A DNA stretch of 64,000 nt, taken from Armigeres subalbatus. Lineage: Eukaryota > Arthropoda > Insecta > Diptera > Culicidae. Positions 44,108 through 56,094 of this stretch are shown piece after piece. Every line of letters starts with the position of its first letter. Positions within the stretch are counted from its first letter, which is position 1. The position numbers and the translations under genes were made by a program. The stretch lies in the NCBI RefSeq assembly GCF_024139115.2, contig NC_085141.1, forward strand, positions 36,896,120-36,960,119. The letters run 5' to 3'. The notes beneath the pieces are model-generated. The model ran no database searches. It was given only the letters and a program-made list of their open reading frames with translations, and was not told where the DNA came from.

Positions 44108-45523
44108 TTAAATGTCCTGAACTGGATCTAAACGGAAGTCATTCAAATATCCCGGTTGTCGAATACTTCGTTGAGGCCTTCGCTGTGGCGGAACCGCCAA
44201 GTCCGCTGTGGGTTGCGACCCCAATGGTTGGTTATTACTTGAAAGTAACTGTGGAGATGATGACTGAGATTCGCTGTTGATTTCTGAAGTCCTTGTATGT
44301 GGTAACGATATATTTTGATCGGCTAGATTTGCTTCAGTTGCCATGTGTTTCAAGTGAGCTACATTTCGATGAAATGTCCTTCCTGTGTCCTTACATCTTA
44401 AAGTTGCGTCGGGTCCGTTTCGTTGGATGACCTCCAGTTCTTCAGGGCTGAAATTGCTGGAAAGCTTGGTTTCTTTGTTAATGCGTTTAGCAACCACAAT
44501 ATCTCCCACTTTTATCAAGCTCGGCCTAGCTTGACAACGGTTGTCGCCATATTCGGCTCCTCTCACTTTTTTCTCACGATCTCTATCCATTACTTCCTCG
44601 GTCAAGATATTTCCTGCCGAAGGCATTGTGGGCAGCTTGTCACGGAGTACTCTCCCGAACATCAATGCTGAAGGAGCAACGCCGGTAGTTGAATGAGAGG
44701 TCGAATTGATGATACATCCTCAAATCCTACTTCCAGTCGGAATTAGGTGTTTCCTGACTAATCTGTAAGCGTTTCTTCAGAGCCCTATTGGCCCTTTCTA
44801 CTTCTCCGTTTGCTTGTGGCCAATATGGAGAGGTTTTAATCAACTCTATGTCGAATTCAGTACCAAATTTACTCAATGCTTCGCTTACAAACTGCGGCCC
44901 ATTATCAGTCTTCATCGATTCCGGAATACCATATCGACAAAAAGTTTCATGAAGCGCATGAATTGTCAATTTTGCCGTAATTTCACGCATAACAACTACT
45001 TCTACAAATCGACTGAAATAATCAACGAGTACTAACAGGTTGTGCCCCGATGGTAATGGACCCATAAAATCAGCTGCAATGTGGGTCCATGGTTTCTCAG
45101 GCATTCTTGTTCGCACAAGAGGTTCAGGAGGTGATAGAGCAGAGACCAGGGTGCACTCCCTACAACTTTTTACATATTTGTCGGCTTGCTTGTCCATGTT
45201 TGGCCACCATACCTTTTGCCTTAATCGTCTTTTCATTGCCACGATTCCAGGGTGCCCCTCATGAGCCAATTGTAAAATATGATGCTGCAATAACTCTGGG
45301 ATGACAATTCTTTCTCCACGGAGTAAAACATCCTCCAGCACACAAAGTTCAGATGCATAAGGTTTGAAAACTAATGCTTGTTTCGACCAATCTTTTCCTT
45401 AGAGTGCCCTAATTACCCCGCTGATAGTATCATCTTCCCTAGACTTTTCTCGAATATCTTCAAGTTGTATGGCAATTGGTGTGGAAGTGTTCGCTATGCA
45501 TATAATTGTCATTTTCGATGTCG
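44108..45523 (-). pseudogene. Ty3/gypsy integrase region, older element
   Basis: Read right to left: an integrase zinc-binding HHCC region (HEGHP and KSCREC), the catalytic core with D in AADFMG, D in KTDNGPQF and E in NGEVERANRAL, then a frameshift. A C-terminal part follows (44,108-44,665) with a GPD-type motif (VIQRNGPDATLRCKDTGR). The reading stops at 45523, where a younger LTR retrotransposon is inserted. The upstream RNase H-integrase linker continues on its far side at 60680-60752. Dead by frameshift and interruption. Confidence 0.8.
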
Positions 45524-46870
45524 TGTAACCTGCCAAATTGCTTACATTAGAAATTTACCTAAATTTACTATACATAATTAATTATTCATAAAATTCTACT
45601 TACTATTTACATAAACTATTACCTACTATTGCTCTAAAAATATTAAAACTAAAATGAACTTAAAAGTAACGGAATTGAATTAAAATAAAACAACATAAAA
45701 ATATCGAATATCAAAATACGGAAATCATATTGCCCATCCCTATTCCTATCCCGCAAAACACCCGTAACGTACCGTTGACATCTGCGCTGTCAAGCGCCAG
45801 TTCACCACCACTATCTCAAGCGTCAACCAACACGAGCCGAAGGAAACCGTTAAAAACATCCTAGCAACGAAAAAAACGGGCTCTCTACCAGGTGAACCAC
45901 CACAGCATTCAGTTGGTTCTGTGCGCGTTTTTTACTTCGCTTTTTTTTTTCCCCGTTTGTGATAGTGATCCGCCAGCTCGACACCTCCGGGACGCCATTG
46001 CTTCCGTCGAGAGTGACGCCCACGTGAAAGACGGCACCTGCTATCAGTGACCTGTGAAAAATCGGTCATCATTTTCGACCAAAGTGACGCCAAGCCGAAT
46101 TGCGTAGAGGAAACCGGAGAGATTAGCGGAAACACGACCGTAGTGAAGTGAAGTTCCTTTTCCTGACCATTACTGTGAAGTGCCGGATTCCCACGGAATT
46201 CTTATTCGATCCCGTAAAAAAAAAAGCATCTTCGCCGCTGGGAAACAAGGCCCGTTCGGCCGTCGTCAAGAAGAAGACTGCCATCTCAAGACCAACAACC
46301 CAGAGGAAGTTCGAACCGCTACTGATCCAGGTCGAAAGGAACTCTGTCTCGCGGCTACCAACATCACGGCCGTCGGATTGACACGTCACACGGGCAACAC
46401 CAATTGCATGTTTCATCTCTGGTCACATGATGCCACCCCCTATTCGGACCGAATCGTCGCAACCGGAATGAGGTCCGCAGAACGAAACCTCGCCGCATGC
46501 CGATGTCCCGGCAGCCATCTTCGTCGTGGCCTGGCATCCTGGAAATTGTTAAAGGTGTGTACCTATTCTCCTATTATCCACATTCCTTAAAGGCACTCCG
46601 TTTGGAGACAATTATAATTGAAAAGTAAAGAAATGAAACTATAATTAAAGCGCATTATAATGGTAACGTAAACTCTTATGATATTTCTTATTATTTTACC
46701 GCTTATTCCCACTATTTACACCATAAGATCGTTTGATTCACCTAGCTCGTTTTGTTTAAGGGAAGTATTTCCGCCTGCCAACCCCTCCAATTTCTCCCTA
46801 GAGCTATTATAACGACCCTGAGGTCACTAAAGGGTAGACGTAAGTCCCCCAGCAAAAAGATTCTCTAACA
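45524..46870 (+). mobile_element. 5' LTR
   Basis: Starts TGTAACCTGCC, ends CTCTAACA. It differs from the 3' LTR by a few substitutions and poly-A length changes (about 45,865-45,890 and 46,217). Followed by ATTGGCGCTCAACGC, a possible primer-binding site whose tRNA I cannot name. Confidence 0.93.
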
Positions 46871-47700
46871 ATTGGCGCTCAACGCAAAATAAAGTAATAA
46901 GAAAAGGTTTCCACTTTAATCCTAAAGTGGAACCCTTTTCAAGTAAGCTCCGGGAGGAATTGGAATCCTTTATTCCAATTGTTCTTATAAAGTGAAAAGG
47001 TTTGTATTCATTATAATCATTGCATTCATTAATTCATTTTCTGGTATGGGTTCGGATGATGAGAAATCTTTATAATTGTCGCCTTTCAATCGACTTTAGA
47101 CATTTAATCTATTATACATTGATACATTGTAAATAATTAAGCTTATAATAAGTGATTCTAAATAACATTCTCATTTACACAGTGCTTCGAATTGTAAATT
47201 TTTATTTTTATAATTTAGACTAGGGTTTAGTTTAAGAAAACAGCATAACTTGTGCGCGTTTTCTTTATTTCGCATAATTTATGCGATAGCATAGGCTTGA
47301 ATTTAGCCTTCCTTTTTAGTTAAAGCTGCTTTTTCTCACATTTTTTGTGAATCGTACACTAATAAAAATCCACACATTTTTATTGGCAAAAATCTAAAGA
47401 AATTTCCAAATAAATTTTAAGTGTGCGTTAATAACCACCCGCTATAGGAGAATCCACATAAAGGTTATTAGTTAATAATGGTTATGCGTGTTTCCACATA
47501 TATGCTATGCAAATTCACATAGCCGTTATGTGGGAAATACTATAGTCAAAATTTATGTGTGCCACACATAATGAATATGATTGGATTTTTGTCAGTGTAG
47601 TTAATTAGGGGTAAATTTTGTAGGTTTAGATTATTTGATAAAATTTATTGTATATATTTTTTGCATTTAATATATTTTTAAAGCATTTTCGGTTTCGAAA
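46871..47700 (+). other. Leader between 5' LTR and gag
   Basis: About 830 bp of AT-rich non-coding leader. It has inverted AAAGGTTTCCACTTT/AAAGTGGAACCCTTTT-like sequence at 46,900-46,940 that could fold near a packaging site. It includes a MITE at 47357-47597. Confidence 0.6.
47357..47597. mobile_element. 241-bp TA-target MITE in leader
   Basis: Termini CACTAATAAAAATCCA and TGGATTTTTGTCAGTG, with TA on both sides. CACATAA/TTATGTG motifs recur inside. It has CAC ends and a 2-bp target like the CAC elements. Confidence 0.75.
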
Positions 47701-49140
47701 ATGGCCGAAGCACTGATGGATTATTCCCAGGCAGTCGACAAAATTCTAGAATGGTACCACTCCTTAAGGGTGGACCATTTAATGCCCTATGAGCTCGAAT
47801 TTGAGCTCAATATTCGATCGATAGTGATCCGCGACGATCCCACCTATTCTCGAAGGCGGAGAAGCCTTCGAGACCATTTAAAAAACGAGAAGGAAACCCA
47901 GAAAACCATCGAGGTAGCACTTGATGTGGATTGGGAGGAAACAATTCAGTTTTGCCGACGGAATTTTGACGAGATCGTAGAAGGTCTGAAGGAGAATGAT
48001 AAGATTCTCAAGGTGAGAGGGCAAGCAAGGTTGCTGCGTTTTGGCCACCGAATTGTCCTTCTAGTTAACAATGCTAGGGAATTGGGAGAAGCGGAAAACT
48101 TTTTAAAAGCAATGTTGATAGACGTGGTGAAACTTTTATTGAATAACTTTTATGGGGGTTCTGAGGAACCAAGAGGGGAAAACAGGGAGGATCCGGAGGA
48201 CCATTCGTTGGTGGATCTGTTCAGTGCAGAGGGCTATGCTGCACCTCCTGTTTTGCCCACTCCAGTGACTGGTACCGGGGCTATTCCTAAGGGAACCGTG
48301 CCGGCAGAAAGTAATTCTGCGAGTTCCCAACTTGAAGGTGCCGTATGTGTGAACTCGTTGATGGCGAGGATTAAAGAGCTTGAAGCAGAGCTGGATAGAA
48401 GAGATAAGCAACGGGATGAGAGTTCTGTATTGTATATATCCGGCGTTCCGAATGGAACCCAGCCGAATATATCGAATGTACAGCCCGGAGTACCTAGTAT
48501 TCCGATGATTAAACCTCCGTTCACTCCCTATTCAGCTCATCTTCAAGTCTCTGAGGACTTGCACAATACCGGCGTTTCGCGCTCCGGTAAATCGGTGCCA
48601 TCTACCGAGCATTATGCTTACAGTTCCGCCTATTCCACGAATTCACAAGCCCATACGGTGGCTTCTCACTCAAGACCGGGTACTAGTGTCACATTCTCGC
48701 TTCCTCAGAGCTATTCGTCAGCACTGCCTCAGTGTTCTACCTCGTACCAGGACCACCTTCAGAAGGCTTCGAGTATTCAGCCTTTCAGTAGCTCCTCCGC
48801 TACTAGTTCGTGGCTCGGAAATCCAGCCATAGGTGCGGCGTCGGTTTCAATGCCGTGGTCAGTCCATTCGGCTGTGAATAGCACGCCGAGTTTCAATCCC
48901 TGGCTCGGAAATCCGGCACTGAGCAGTGCCTGTACGAACCCTTCGTGGTCTCAGAATCCGACTTTGAGATATACTCAATCGACCAATCCATGGACGGCAA
49001 CTGCTTCCTCAACTTCATTTCCTTACGCCAATCCATCTCTCACTCCCTACAGCGCAACGCTGTCGGGTAATCAGGGCGTCACAGCTTACCTGTGTCCAAG
49101 TGGACAATTTCCAAATACGATGGTGAGGATCAAGGGTTGA
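47701..49140 (+). CDS. gag N-terminal part
   Basis: 479 codons from the ATG at 47701. The first 150 residues are charged and helical (MAEALMDYSQAVDKILEWYH), followed by a long Ser/Pro/Asn-rich region with repeated W-L/G-NPA motifs (SWLGNPAIGA, PWLGNPALSS). It ends just where the capsid-like domain begins in another frame. Overlap of open frames is 49071-49140. No slippery heptamer is seen in that overlap, so a 1-nt indel is more likely than programmed shifting. Structural role by family. Confidence 0.75.
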   Translation: MAEALMDYSQAVDKILEWYHSLRVDHLMPYELEFELNIRSIVIRDDPTYSRRRRSLRDHLKNEKETQKTIEVALDVDWEETIQFCRRNFDEIVEGLKENDKILKVRGQARLLRFGHRIVLLVNNARELGEAENFLKAMLIDVVKLLLNNFYGGSEEPRGENREDPEDHSLVDLFSAEGYAAPPVLPTPVTGTGAIPKGTVPAESNSASSQLEGAVCVNSLMARIKELEAELDRRDKQRDESSVLYISGVPNGTQPNISNVQPGVPSIPMIKPPFTPYSAHLQVSEDLHNTGVSRSGKSVPSTEHYAYSSAYSTNSQAHTVASHSRPGTSVTFSLPQSYSSALPQCSTSYQDHLQKASSIQPFSSSSATSSWLGNPAIGAASVSMPWSVHSAVNSTPSFNPWLGNPALSSACTNPSWSQNPTLRYTQSTNPWTATASSTSFPYANPSLTPYSATLSGNQGVTAYLCPSGQFPNTMVRIKG

Positions 49141-50021
49141 AGTTGAACCAGTTCCTTGGAATGGTCCATGCCATGGCCGTATCTGAGCATGTCTCAGAAG
49201 TCGAGCTATTCGATTCAGCGATTCACCTTTTCAAGGGACCCGCCTTGCAGTGGTATATGACCATGCGGGCTGCCGGTCGCCTGTTGAATTGGCAGCACCT
49301 GGTTCTAGAGCTCAGGAGGACATTCATGCACCCCGATCTAGATACCATGATAAAAATGAAGGTTTATCAGCGTCACCAGTTGCGGAACGAGACGTTTCTC
49401 CAGTACTACCACAGTATGGAGGAACTGTTCGGAACTATGAGTGTTCCCATTCCGGAGCATGAAAAGGTCCAAATTCTGATGCAGAATGTCCGGATCGATT
49501 ATAAAAAACAGCTGAATTTCCTTCCTATCGCCGACCTCCAGACATTGGTGTCTGCCGGTCAGAAGATAGACGCTGTCAACTTCTCCGTGTACAATAAGGT
49601 CTTTGGACCGGAGAAGTCGGTGAATGCGGTAGAATATTCCGAGACCCCTAAACCGAAAAAGGACAAGCAAGCGAGCAAGCAACGCTCGTCTCAGCCGGCG
49701 TCCCAATCCGGCCACTCCTTTTCGCAATCGAACCAGCAACAAAAGGGTTGCCAAGGCGGAACCGCTGGTCCCCGTGGGCCAACTCGGTCGCACGCGACAC
49801 TCGAAGACATGATCGAGTCCCATCAGCCTCTCTCCAGTCGCCACTGCTTCAATTGCGGCAAGTTTGGGCATAGGATGGACCAATGCCGACTTCCGAAAGG
49901 AGTACTGTGCGAGAACTGTGGATTCCGAGGCTACCCGTCCAACAATTGTCCGTTCTGCGTAAAAAACGCCATCGCAGCGAGCCAAAACCGCCGGCCGCTG
50001 AACCAAAACTTCCAGGCGTAA
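49071..50021 (+). CDS. gag capsid and nucleocapsid part
   Basis: Open from 49071, no ATG needed if read from the preceding gag. It contains a Retrotrans_gag-type capsid region (about 49,130-49,560; FKGPALQWYMTM, LRRTFMHPD) and a Lys/Ser/Gln-rich linker. Two zinc knuckles follow: CFNCGKFGHRMDQC (a CCHC box with R-M spacing) and CENCGFRGYPSNNC. It binds genomic RNA by family knowledge. It overlaps pol by 139 nt in the -1 frame. Confidence 0.8.
   Translation, partial: SGRHSLPVSKWTISKYDGEDQGLKLNQFLGMVHAMAVSEHVSEVELFDSAIHLFKGPALQWYMTMRAAGRLLNWQHLVLELRRTFMHPDLDTMIKMKVYQRHQLRNETFLQYYHSMEELFGTMSVPIPEHEKVQILMQNVRIDYKKQLNFLPIADLQTLVSAGQKIDAVNFSVYNKVFGPEKSVNAVEYSETPKPKKDKQASKQRSSQPASQSGHSFSQSNQQQKGCQGGTAGPRGPTRSHATLEDMIESHQPLSSRHCFNCGKFGHRMDQCRLPKGVLCENCGFRGYPSNNCPFCVKNAIAASQNRRPLNQNFQA
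49961..49967 (+). promoter_or_regulatory. -1 frameshift site A AAA AAC
   Basis: The heptamer is in register with gag codons (GTA AAA AAC) inside the gag-pol overlap, the classic X XXY YYZ signal. GC-rich sequence begins about 20 nt downstream (GCCGGCCGC), possibly forming a stimulatory structure. Confidence 0.65.
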
Positions 50022-51842
50022 AACCTCCCGCTTGTTTCGAGCCGGCTTCGGATGATCTGTACCAGGTATCTCCGGCTTCGTTCACCATTTCATATCCATT
50101 CCCCAACGATAATCGTCCTTACACTTCTGTACAAGTTTACGGTGTAAACTTTCGCGCTCTTCTTGACAGCGGTAGTAATCTCACCCTGATCAATGACAGC
50201 GTCTTCAATTCACTCAAACCGAAGCGGTTATTTCCACTTCGGGATCCCGTCCGCCTTCGCACAGCGAGCGGAGAAGCGCTCAATGTCCGCGGACGAATTT
50301 ATTTACCTTTTTCTTGGAACGGTACGGTCAAGGTTGTTCCGACTCTGGTAGTTCCTAACCTGGCCATCAGCTGCATCTGTGGCATGGATTTCTGGAAGAC
50401 CTTCAGTATCCAGCCCACAATCACTGATTGCGCCATGCTGGAAAACTCAGAGGAAGAATGGAGCCGCGAGTCACCACCGTCTCCGACTGTTCTGACTGCT
50501 ACCGAGCAGCAGACCATAGAGCAGATCAAAACGCTGTTTATAGCAGCCCGCCCCGGACGATTGTCAACCACTCCGTTGGCGGAACACAAAATCGAACTCA
50601 GTGAAGAGTGGCGGAGAAAACCGCCCGTTCGACAGTTCCCATACGTCATGTCCCCCAAGACACAAGGTCTGGTGGCTGTAGAACTACAGAGATTGTTGGA
50701 CGCTGGCATAATTGAACCCAGCAACTCTGATTGGTCGCTGAACTGCGTACCAGTCGTCAAGCCTCATAAGGTTCGGCTCTGTTTGGACGCGCGTAAGGTT
50801 AACGAACGTACTGTTCGTGATGCTTACCCCTTGCCGCACCCCTGTCGAATCCTAGGCCAACTTCCGAGGGCGAAATACCTATCCACCATAGACTTGTCGG
50901 AGGCCTTCCTGCAAGTTCCGCTGGAGAAGTCCTCGAGGAAGTATACGGCCTTCAGTGTGCAAGGTAAGGGGTTGTTCCAGTACACCCGGATGCCCTTTGG
51001 TCTTGTCAACAGTCCTGCTACGCTGGCAAGACTGATGGACCGAGTTTTGGGCCACGGTGTACTGGAACCCTATGTCTTCGTCTACCTCGACGATATCGTC
51101 GTGGTAACGGAGACATTTGAGCATCACGTTCAGTTGCTTCGTGAAATTGCGCGTCGACTGAACAGAGCCAACCTTATGATTAACTTGGAGAAGTCTCAGT
51201 TCGGGGTGCCGGCGATTTCCTTCCTAGGATATCTCTTGAGCTCGGAAGGTCTGCGTGGAAATCCGGACAAGATCCGTCCAATCGTCGAGTACGAGAGACC
51301 GATTACGATCACCAAGCTCAGGAGATTCCTAGGAATGGCAAATTACTACCGCCGGTTCATCCCGAACTTCAGTGAGACTTGCGGGCCCCTGACGGACCTC
51401 CTCAAGTCCAAATCCAAGGTCATCGGCTGGAATCCAGCCGCGGAGAGAGCTTTCTGCCAGATAAAAGAGCAGCTGATCGCCGCTCCGATTCTGGGAAGTC
51501 CCGATTTCTCTCGGGAATTCGTCATCCAGACGGATGCCAGCGATGTCGCTGTTGCGGGAGTGCTCACTCAGCAGCAGGAGGAGGGTGAGCGGGTAATTTC
51601 CTATTTTTCTAGGAAGCTCACCACTCCTCAAAAGAACTATCACGCTGCCGAGAAGGAAGCTCTAGCCGCCTTGCTCTCCATCGAAGCGTTTCGGGGGTAC
51701 ATTGAAGGTTACCACTTCCCCTTAGTGACGGATTCGTCGGCGTTGACCCACATCCTAAAGACGAAGTGGAAGGTTGGGTCCCGGTGTAGTCGGTGGAGCT
51801 TGGACTTTCAGCAGTTCGACATGACCGTAGTGCACCGGAAAG
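49962..51842 (+). pseudogene. pol 5' part: protease, RT, RNase H (interrupted)
   Basis: Frame continuous from the -1 site. Protease has the LLDSGSNLTLI active site (about 50,160-50,195). RT has YLDDIVVV (about 51,090) and upstream motifs CLDARKVNERT and MPFGLVNSPA. RNase H has QTDASDVAVAGVL and KLTTPQKNYHAAEKEAL. The reading is cut at the target site CCGGAAAG (51835-51842) of a hAT-type insert, and the frame resumes beyond it at 56494. Enzymatic motifs appear intact, so the insertion is the main lesion. Confidence 0.85.
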
Positions 51843-52079
51843 CATGGGCGTAGCCAAGGGGGGGCAGGGGGGGCCGTCGCCCCCCTAAATTGTGGAAAGA
51901 TTGCACGGGTACTGAAATGAATTCCCTTAAACATGTGCACTTTACGATCCAATCATATACAGAAATAGGTGGTTGAAATTCAAAAGATTCCCAAAACTTA
52001 TTAGGGCATCCAGGATCCATAATATATGAAAGTTCAAAACAACTCGAAACATTTCGGACTCAAAAATTATCTTTGAAAT

Positions 52080-54820
52080 TCTTCTAGAAGCTCCCCTGGG
52101 AACTGCTGAATTCCTCCGGAAAGTTATCCACAAATTCCTCTGAAAATCGTTCGAAAATCCTTCTCATGTAATTGTAATTCCTCCTTATCTAGAAACCCCC
52201 CACTAATTTTTTTCAGGAAATTCACGAGGAAATTCCTTGAAGATTTCTTTTCTTCTCTCCAAGATTTACTTCTAGATATTTCTTCGGTTATTCTATCTTC
52301 AGGAAAAATCCGGCATTTCCTTCAGGCATGCATTCTAGAGTTCCGTCAAGAATACATACAGAATTTCTTCCCAAAATTCTACCAGAAGTTTCTTCAAAAA
52401 TTTATGATGGAAATCCTCCGATTTAGCTCCATAATTTCACTTGTAAATCTATAAGAAATTCCTGCGGAAATTCTTTTAGGAACTTCTCCGGGCATTCCTC
52501 TCGGAGCTCTTCCTTTAATTCCTCCGGGATTACTTCCAGGAAATTTTCCGGGAATACCTCCAAACATTGAATAGCGAAAGGAGTTTCGCTTTCTGGAGTT
52601 TCTTCAGGTATGTACTTCTCCAGGAATTCCTTCAGCGATTTTCCTGGGAGATTTTCCGCGGAAGTGTACTAGACTTCCTTCCGGAATTTACTCGGATATT
52701 TGACAAGAGTTCTTCCAGAAATTTCTTCGGAACAATCCGCAGGGGTTTTCTTCAGCAATTCATCTGGGAATACTTTCAGGATTTCATCTGTGAATTTCAG
52801 CATTAATTCCTCCTGGTATTTTCTGGGAATTCCTTCAGATATTTTTTCGGAAATTCCTTTAGGAACTTCTCTAAGAATTATTTCAGGACTTCCATGTGGG
52901 AATTCCTCCGGAAGTGCTTGTGGGAGTTCCTCCGGGAGTTCTTCCAGGAGTTTTTCCAAGAAATTCTCCGGTAATACCTCCAGGAACTTCACAGGGAATT
53001 CCTGGACGATATTTGGCAGGGATTTCACGGGAAATGGGTATTCGGAAGTTCCTTCAGAAATATGTTTTCTCTTCCTCTAGGGTATTCCACCGGATGTTCC
53101 TCTGGAGTTCCACCAGTAGTTCCTTCGGGAATTCAATCAGGCTTTCTTCCAGGAATTCATTTAGCATTTCTTTAGGCATTTATCTACAAATTCCTCTAGA
53201 AGTTCATCGGAGAATTTCTCTGGGAGTTCTTACGGGAATTCCTCCAGGAGGTTCTTTTAAGAATTCTTCCAGGAGTTCCTCCTGGAATTCTTACGGAAGT
53301 TCCTTTGGGAGTTCATCCTAGAATTCTTACGAGAGTTCCTCCAGGATTTCCTCCGGAAATTCTTCCTGTAGTTCTTCAATAAATTCCTCCAGAAGTTCCA
53401 CCGGCCGTTCCTCCGAGAATTCCTCTGATAATTTCTCCGAAAATTCCTATAGAAAATCCCCCGGACGTTCCTCCGACCACTACTCTGGGAGTTCCTCCGG
53501 GAGTTCCTTTTCAGAGAAACACTCGGAGAAACTGCCGGTGAAACTCCCGGAGGGATTCTCGTAGAAACTGCTGGTGTATTTCCCGGAGGAATTCCCGAAA
53601 GAAACTGCCGGAGGAGCTCCCGTAGAAATTTCAGGAGGAACTCCTAGAAAAATTCCTAGAGGACCTCCCGGATGAGCTCCCAGAGAAGCTATCGGAAGAA
53701 CTTCTGGAGGAATTTCCAGCTTAATTTCTGAAGAAAGCCTAAATGATTTCCTGAAAAAAGCCTGGAATAGCTTCTGGTGGAACTCCCGGAGGAATTTCCG
53801 GAGAAACTCCCGGATGAATTGCTGGTGGAATTCCCGGAGGAACTCTCGAAAGAAATTTTCTGAAAGAATTTCTGAAGAAACTCCCGGGAGAATTTTCAAA
53901 GGAACACCGGGGAAACTACCAGAAGCATTCTCGGAAACAAGAGAATTCATCTTATAGACAAATCTCGTCTAGCTGAAACCTTTGTTGGGTTTTGTAGATG
54001 GACCATCATCATCATCAGAGGACCTCCCGGAGAATTACCTGAGGAGCTCGCAGAGAAATTCTCAGAGGAGCTTCTGGTGGAAAATCTATATAAATTCCTG
54101 AAGAAGCCTAAATAAATTCCAATTCTGCCGAAATTCCCGGAAGAATTTTCAGAGGAACCGATAGAACTACCGGAATTATTTCTCGAAGGAAATCCTAGAG
54201 AAATGGAAATGCCGGTGGAACTCCTGGAAGAATTCCAGAAGGAATTTTCGGAGAAACTCCTGGAGGATCTCCCAGTGGAAATCTTGAAGTTTCCTCCGGA
54301 ATTCTTTTAGGATTTCATTGCGAATTAATCTAGGAATTCCTCCGAAAATTCCATTGTTGATTTCATTTTCGGTATAATTTCTGTATAAATTTCCGGTGGA
54401 ATTCCTGAAGAAATTCTTTGAAATTTTTACAAGAAATTATTCGAAACAATTCACGGAAAATTTTATGGAATTTACACAAGAAATTCGAAGATTTTTCGTG
54501 AAATTCTCAGGAATGTTTATTGGCAATTCTACGGAATTTCCACGGAATATTCTTATTCTTTAAAATTATGGGAAACAGCACGAAATTATTTGAATTATTG
54601 CAGGGAATTCTGCAGAACTTATAAAGAAGTTCGTGAAGATTTTCTTGGAGTAAATAATGGTGGAATTTTCGGATCAATTCCCGGAAAAATTTATGGTGAA
54701 ATTCCTGAAGACGCCGAAAAAGTTGCTGGAGGCATTCATAAAGAATCCCTGATAGAATTTCGTATAGAATGCCAGGAGCAATTGTCGAAGGAATTCCTGG
54801 AGAAAGCTTGCATATTGATT
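52080..54820. repeat. 2.7-kb degenerate ~12-15-bp repeat domain with strand switch
   Basis: Left of about 53,510 the sequence is endless variation on TTCCTCCGGGAATTC. Right of it the complement (GAATTCCCGGAGGAA) dominates until about 54,300, then fades. Repeat-peptide frames on both strands (Ser/Gly-rich or Glu/Pro/Leu-rich) are by-products, not genes. Confidence 0.85.
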
Positions 54821-54835
54821 TTTCTGCCTATTTTA

Positions 54836-56094
54836 GCTTAGCTTAGCTTAGCTTAGCTTAGACTGACTGTACATATCAATGGTTGCTACTCCGTGATTGA
54901 TCAGAACTGGTGCAAATTGCACTACGATCCAAGTGAATAGTGGTGGGGATTTACCAACTATTCTCGAAGTGCACGTTTCAGCAGCTCGCAAATGTTGATC
55001 AATAACGGCGCCAGCCAAGCCCTTACAGTCAGTTGGGAAAGGAGGAATGTGAGTGTGTGGTAATTGTTGCTACTAGAGACCGAGAATACCTCTGCATCTC
55101 CACATTTACCACGGGAAGGAAGTAGTGTTAGTTGGTGGGGTAATCAGTAACATAGATCAGGATTCACCATGGAAAGTAATGTGACCTATGAAACTTCTAC
55201 ACAGCAGTATTAGCATTTCCACAATTTGTTCAATTGTTCATTCTTCGCGAGAATAAACAATCAACCGCTCAAAGTGAGCGATTGTTCATTTGAATTTCGG
55301 ATTAGGCGCCCGCGTTATCATTTCATTAACGTAAGAAAAGTGAAGAAGAAACGGGATTTAAATTGAAAATAATTGATAGTAATCGGAAAGCTAATGTTAT
55401 TCAGCAACCCTTATTTTATCTCTATTTGACGTTAAGTAAGAATGTAAATTTACGTTCATTTTACATGTCGTTTATTTTGCATTACTTTCGCGCGCGTGTG
55501 TGTGTCACTTGCATTGACCAGTATACCGTAATCAGGATCTCACTGGTACAGTAAAACCTCTATGAGTCGATATTGAAGGGACCATCGACTCATGGAAATA
55601 TCGAGATGTGGAATAGAAAATTCTTGGAAAGCTGTTTGAAGGAACCATCACAGCAACCCATAACATATTTTTTACTATGGCATAATTTGCTTCCACGAGT
55701 CGATATTGAGTCATAGAACATCGACTCATGGAGGTTTGACTGTATTAATCCTGATGTGCCGGTTGGCACTCGTGTTGGGCTTGTGCGCTTTGAGCGGCAC
55801 ACGTTCGCTTCCCAGTCAATCGCACATGGTGCAATACAAGATGCTAAATTGGAGACGATATACATACATGTTGTGTGGACAAGTACATCTATCGCCTGCA
55901 CTCCAGCATCCTACACGACACCATATACGTTCATGTGTTGACTGGGTTTGATAGGGCCTGCTTATGGACACATGCAGCTTTTTGTAGAGGTTTAACAGAG
56001 CCCACTGTCAAACCCCACCACATCCTAGGCAGGCCCCTAACTCGCAGTGGCCATGGGGAGGGGTCGTCAAGCCCTTGGACATAGTCCCTGCTGC
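54836..56094 (-). mobile_element. 1.26-kb retroposon with (TAAGC)n tail
   Basis: Flanked by a 22-23-bp duplication, ATTGATTTTTCTGCC and its extension (54814-54835 and 56095-56117, one indel), typical of LINE-driven insertion. On the minus strand it ends in about six TAAGC units. No RT is encoded. The body contains a Tigger-like MITE (55549-55742). Resembles dispersed Aedes repeats, family not named. Confidence 0.7.
55549..55742. mobile_element. 194-bp pogo/Tigger-like MITE
   Basis: Termini CAGTAAAACCTC and GAGGTTTGACTG, TA on both sides (55547-55548 and 55743-55744). ATGAGTCGAT motifs repeat in both arms. Confidence 0.85.

Noticed and set aside
46123..46590. 97-136-codon frames inside the LTRs
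   Set aside because: Both LTR copies contain them but indels of poly-A shift the frame between copies, so they are not maintained coding sequences.
49071..49140. Programmed frameshift between the two gag parts
   Set aside because: No X XXY YYZ heptamer or known +1 signal in the only possible overlap; a 1-nt indel explains it better.
52567..53950. Open frames encoding Ser/Gly-rich or Glu/Pro/Leu-rich repeat peptides on both strands
   Set aside because: They simply translate the degenerate TTCCTCCGGGAATTC repeat; no start context, splice sites or family, and both strands are open equally.
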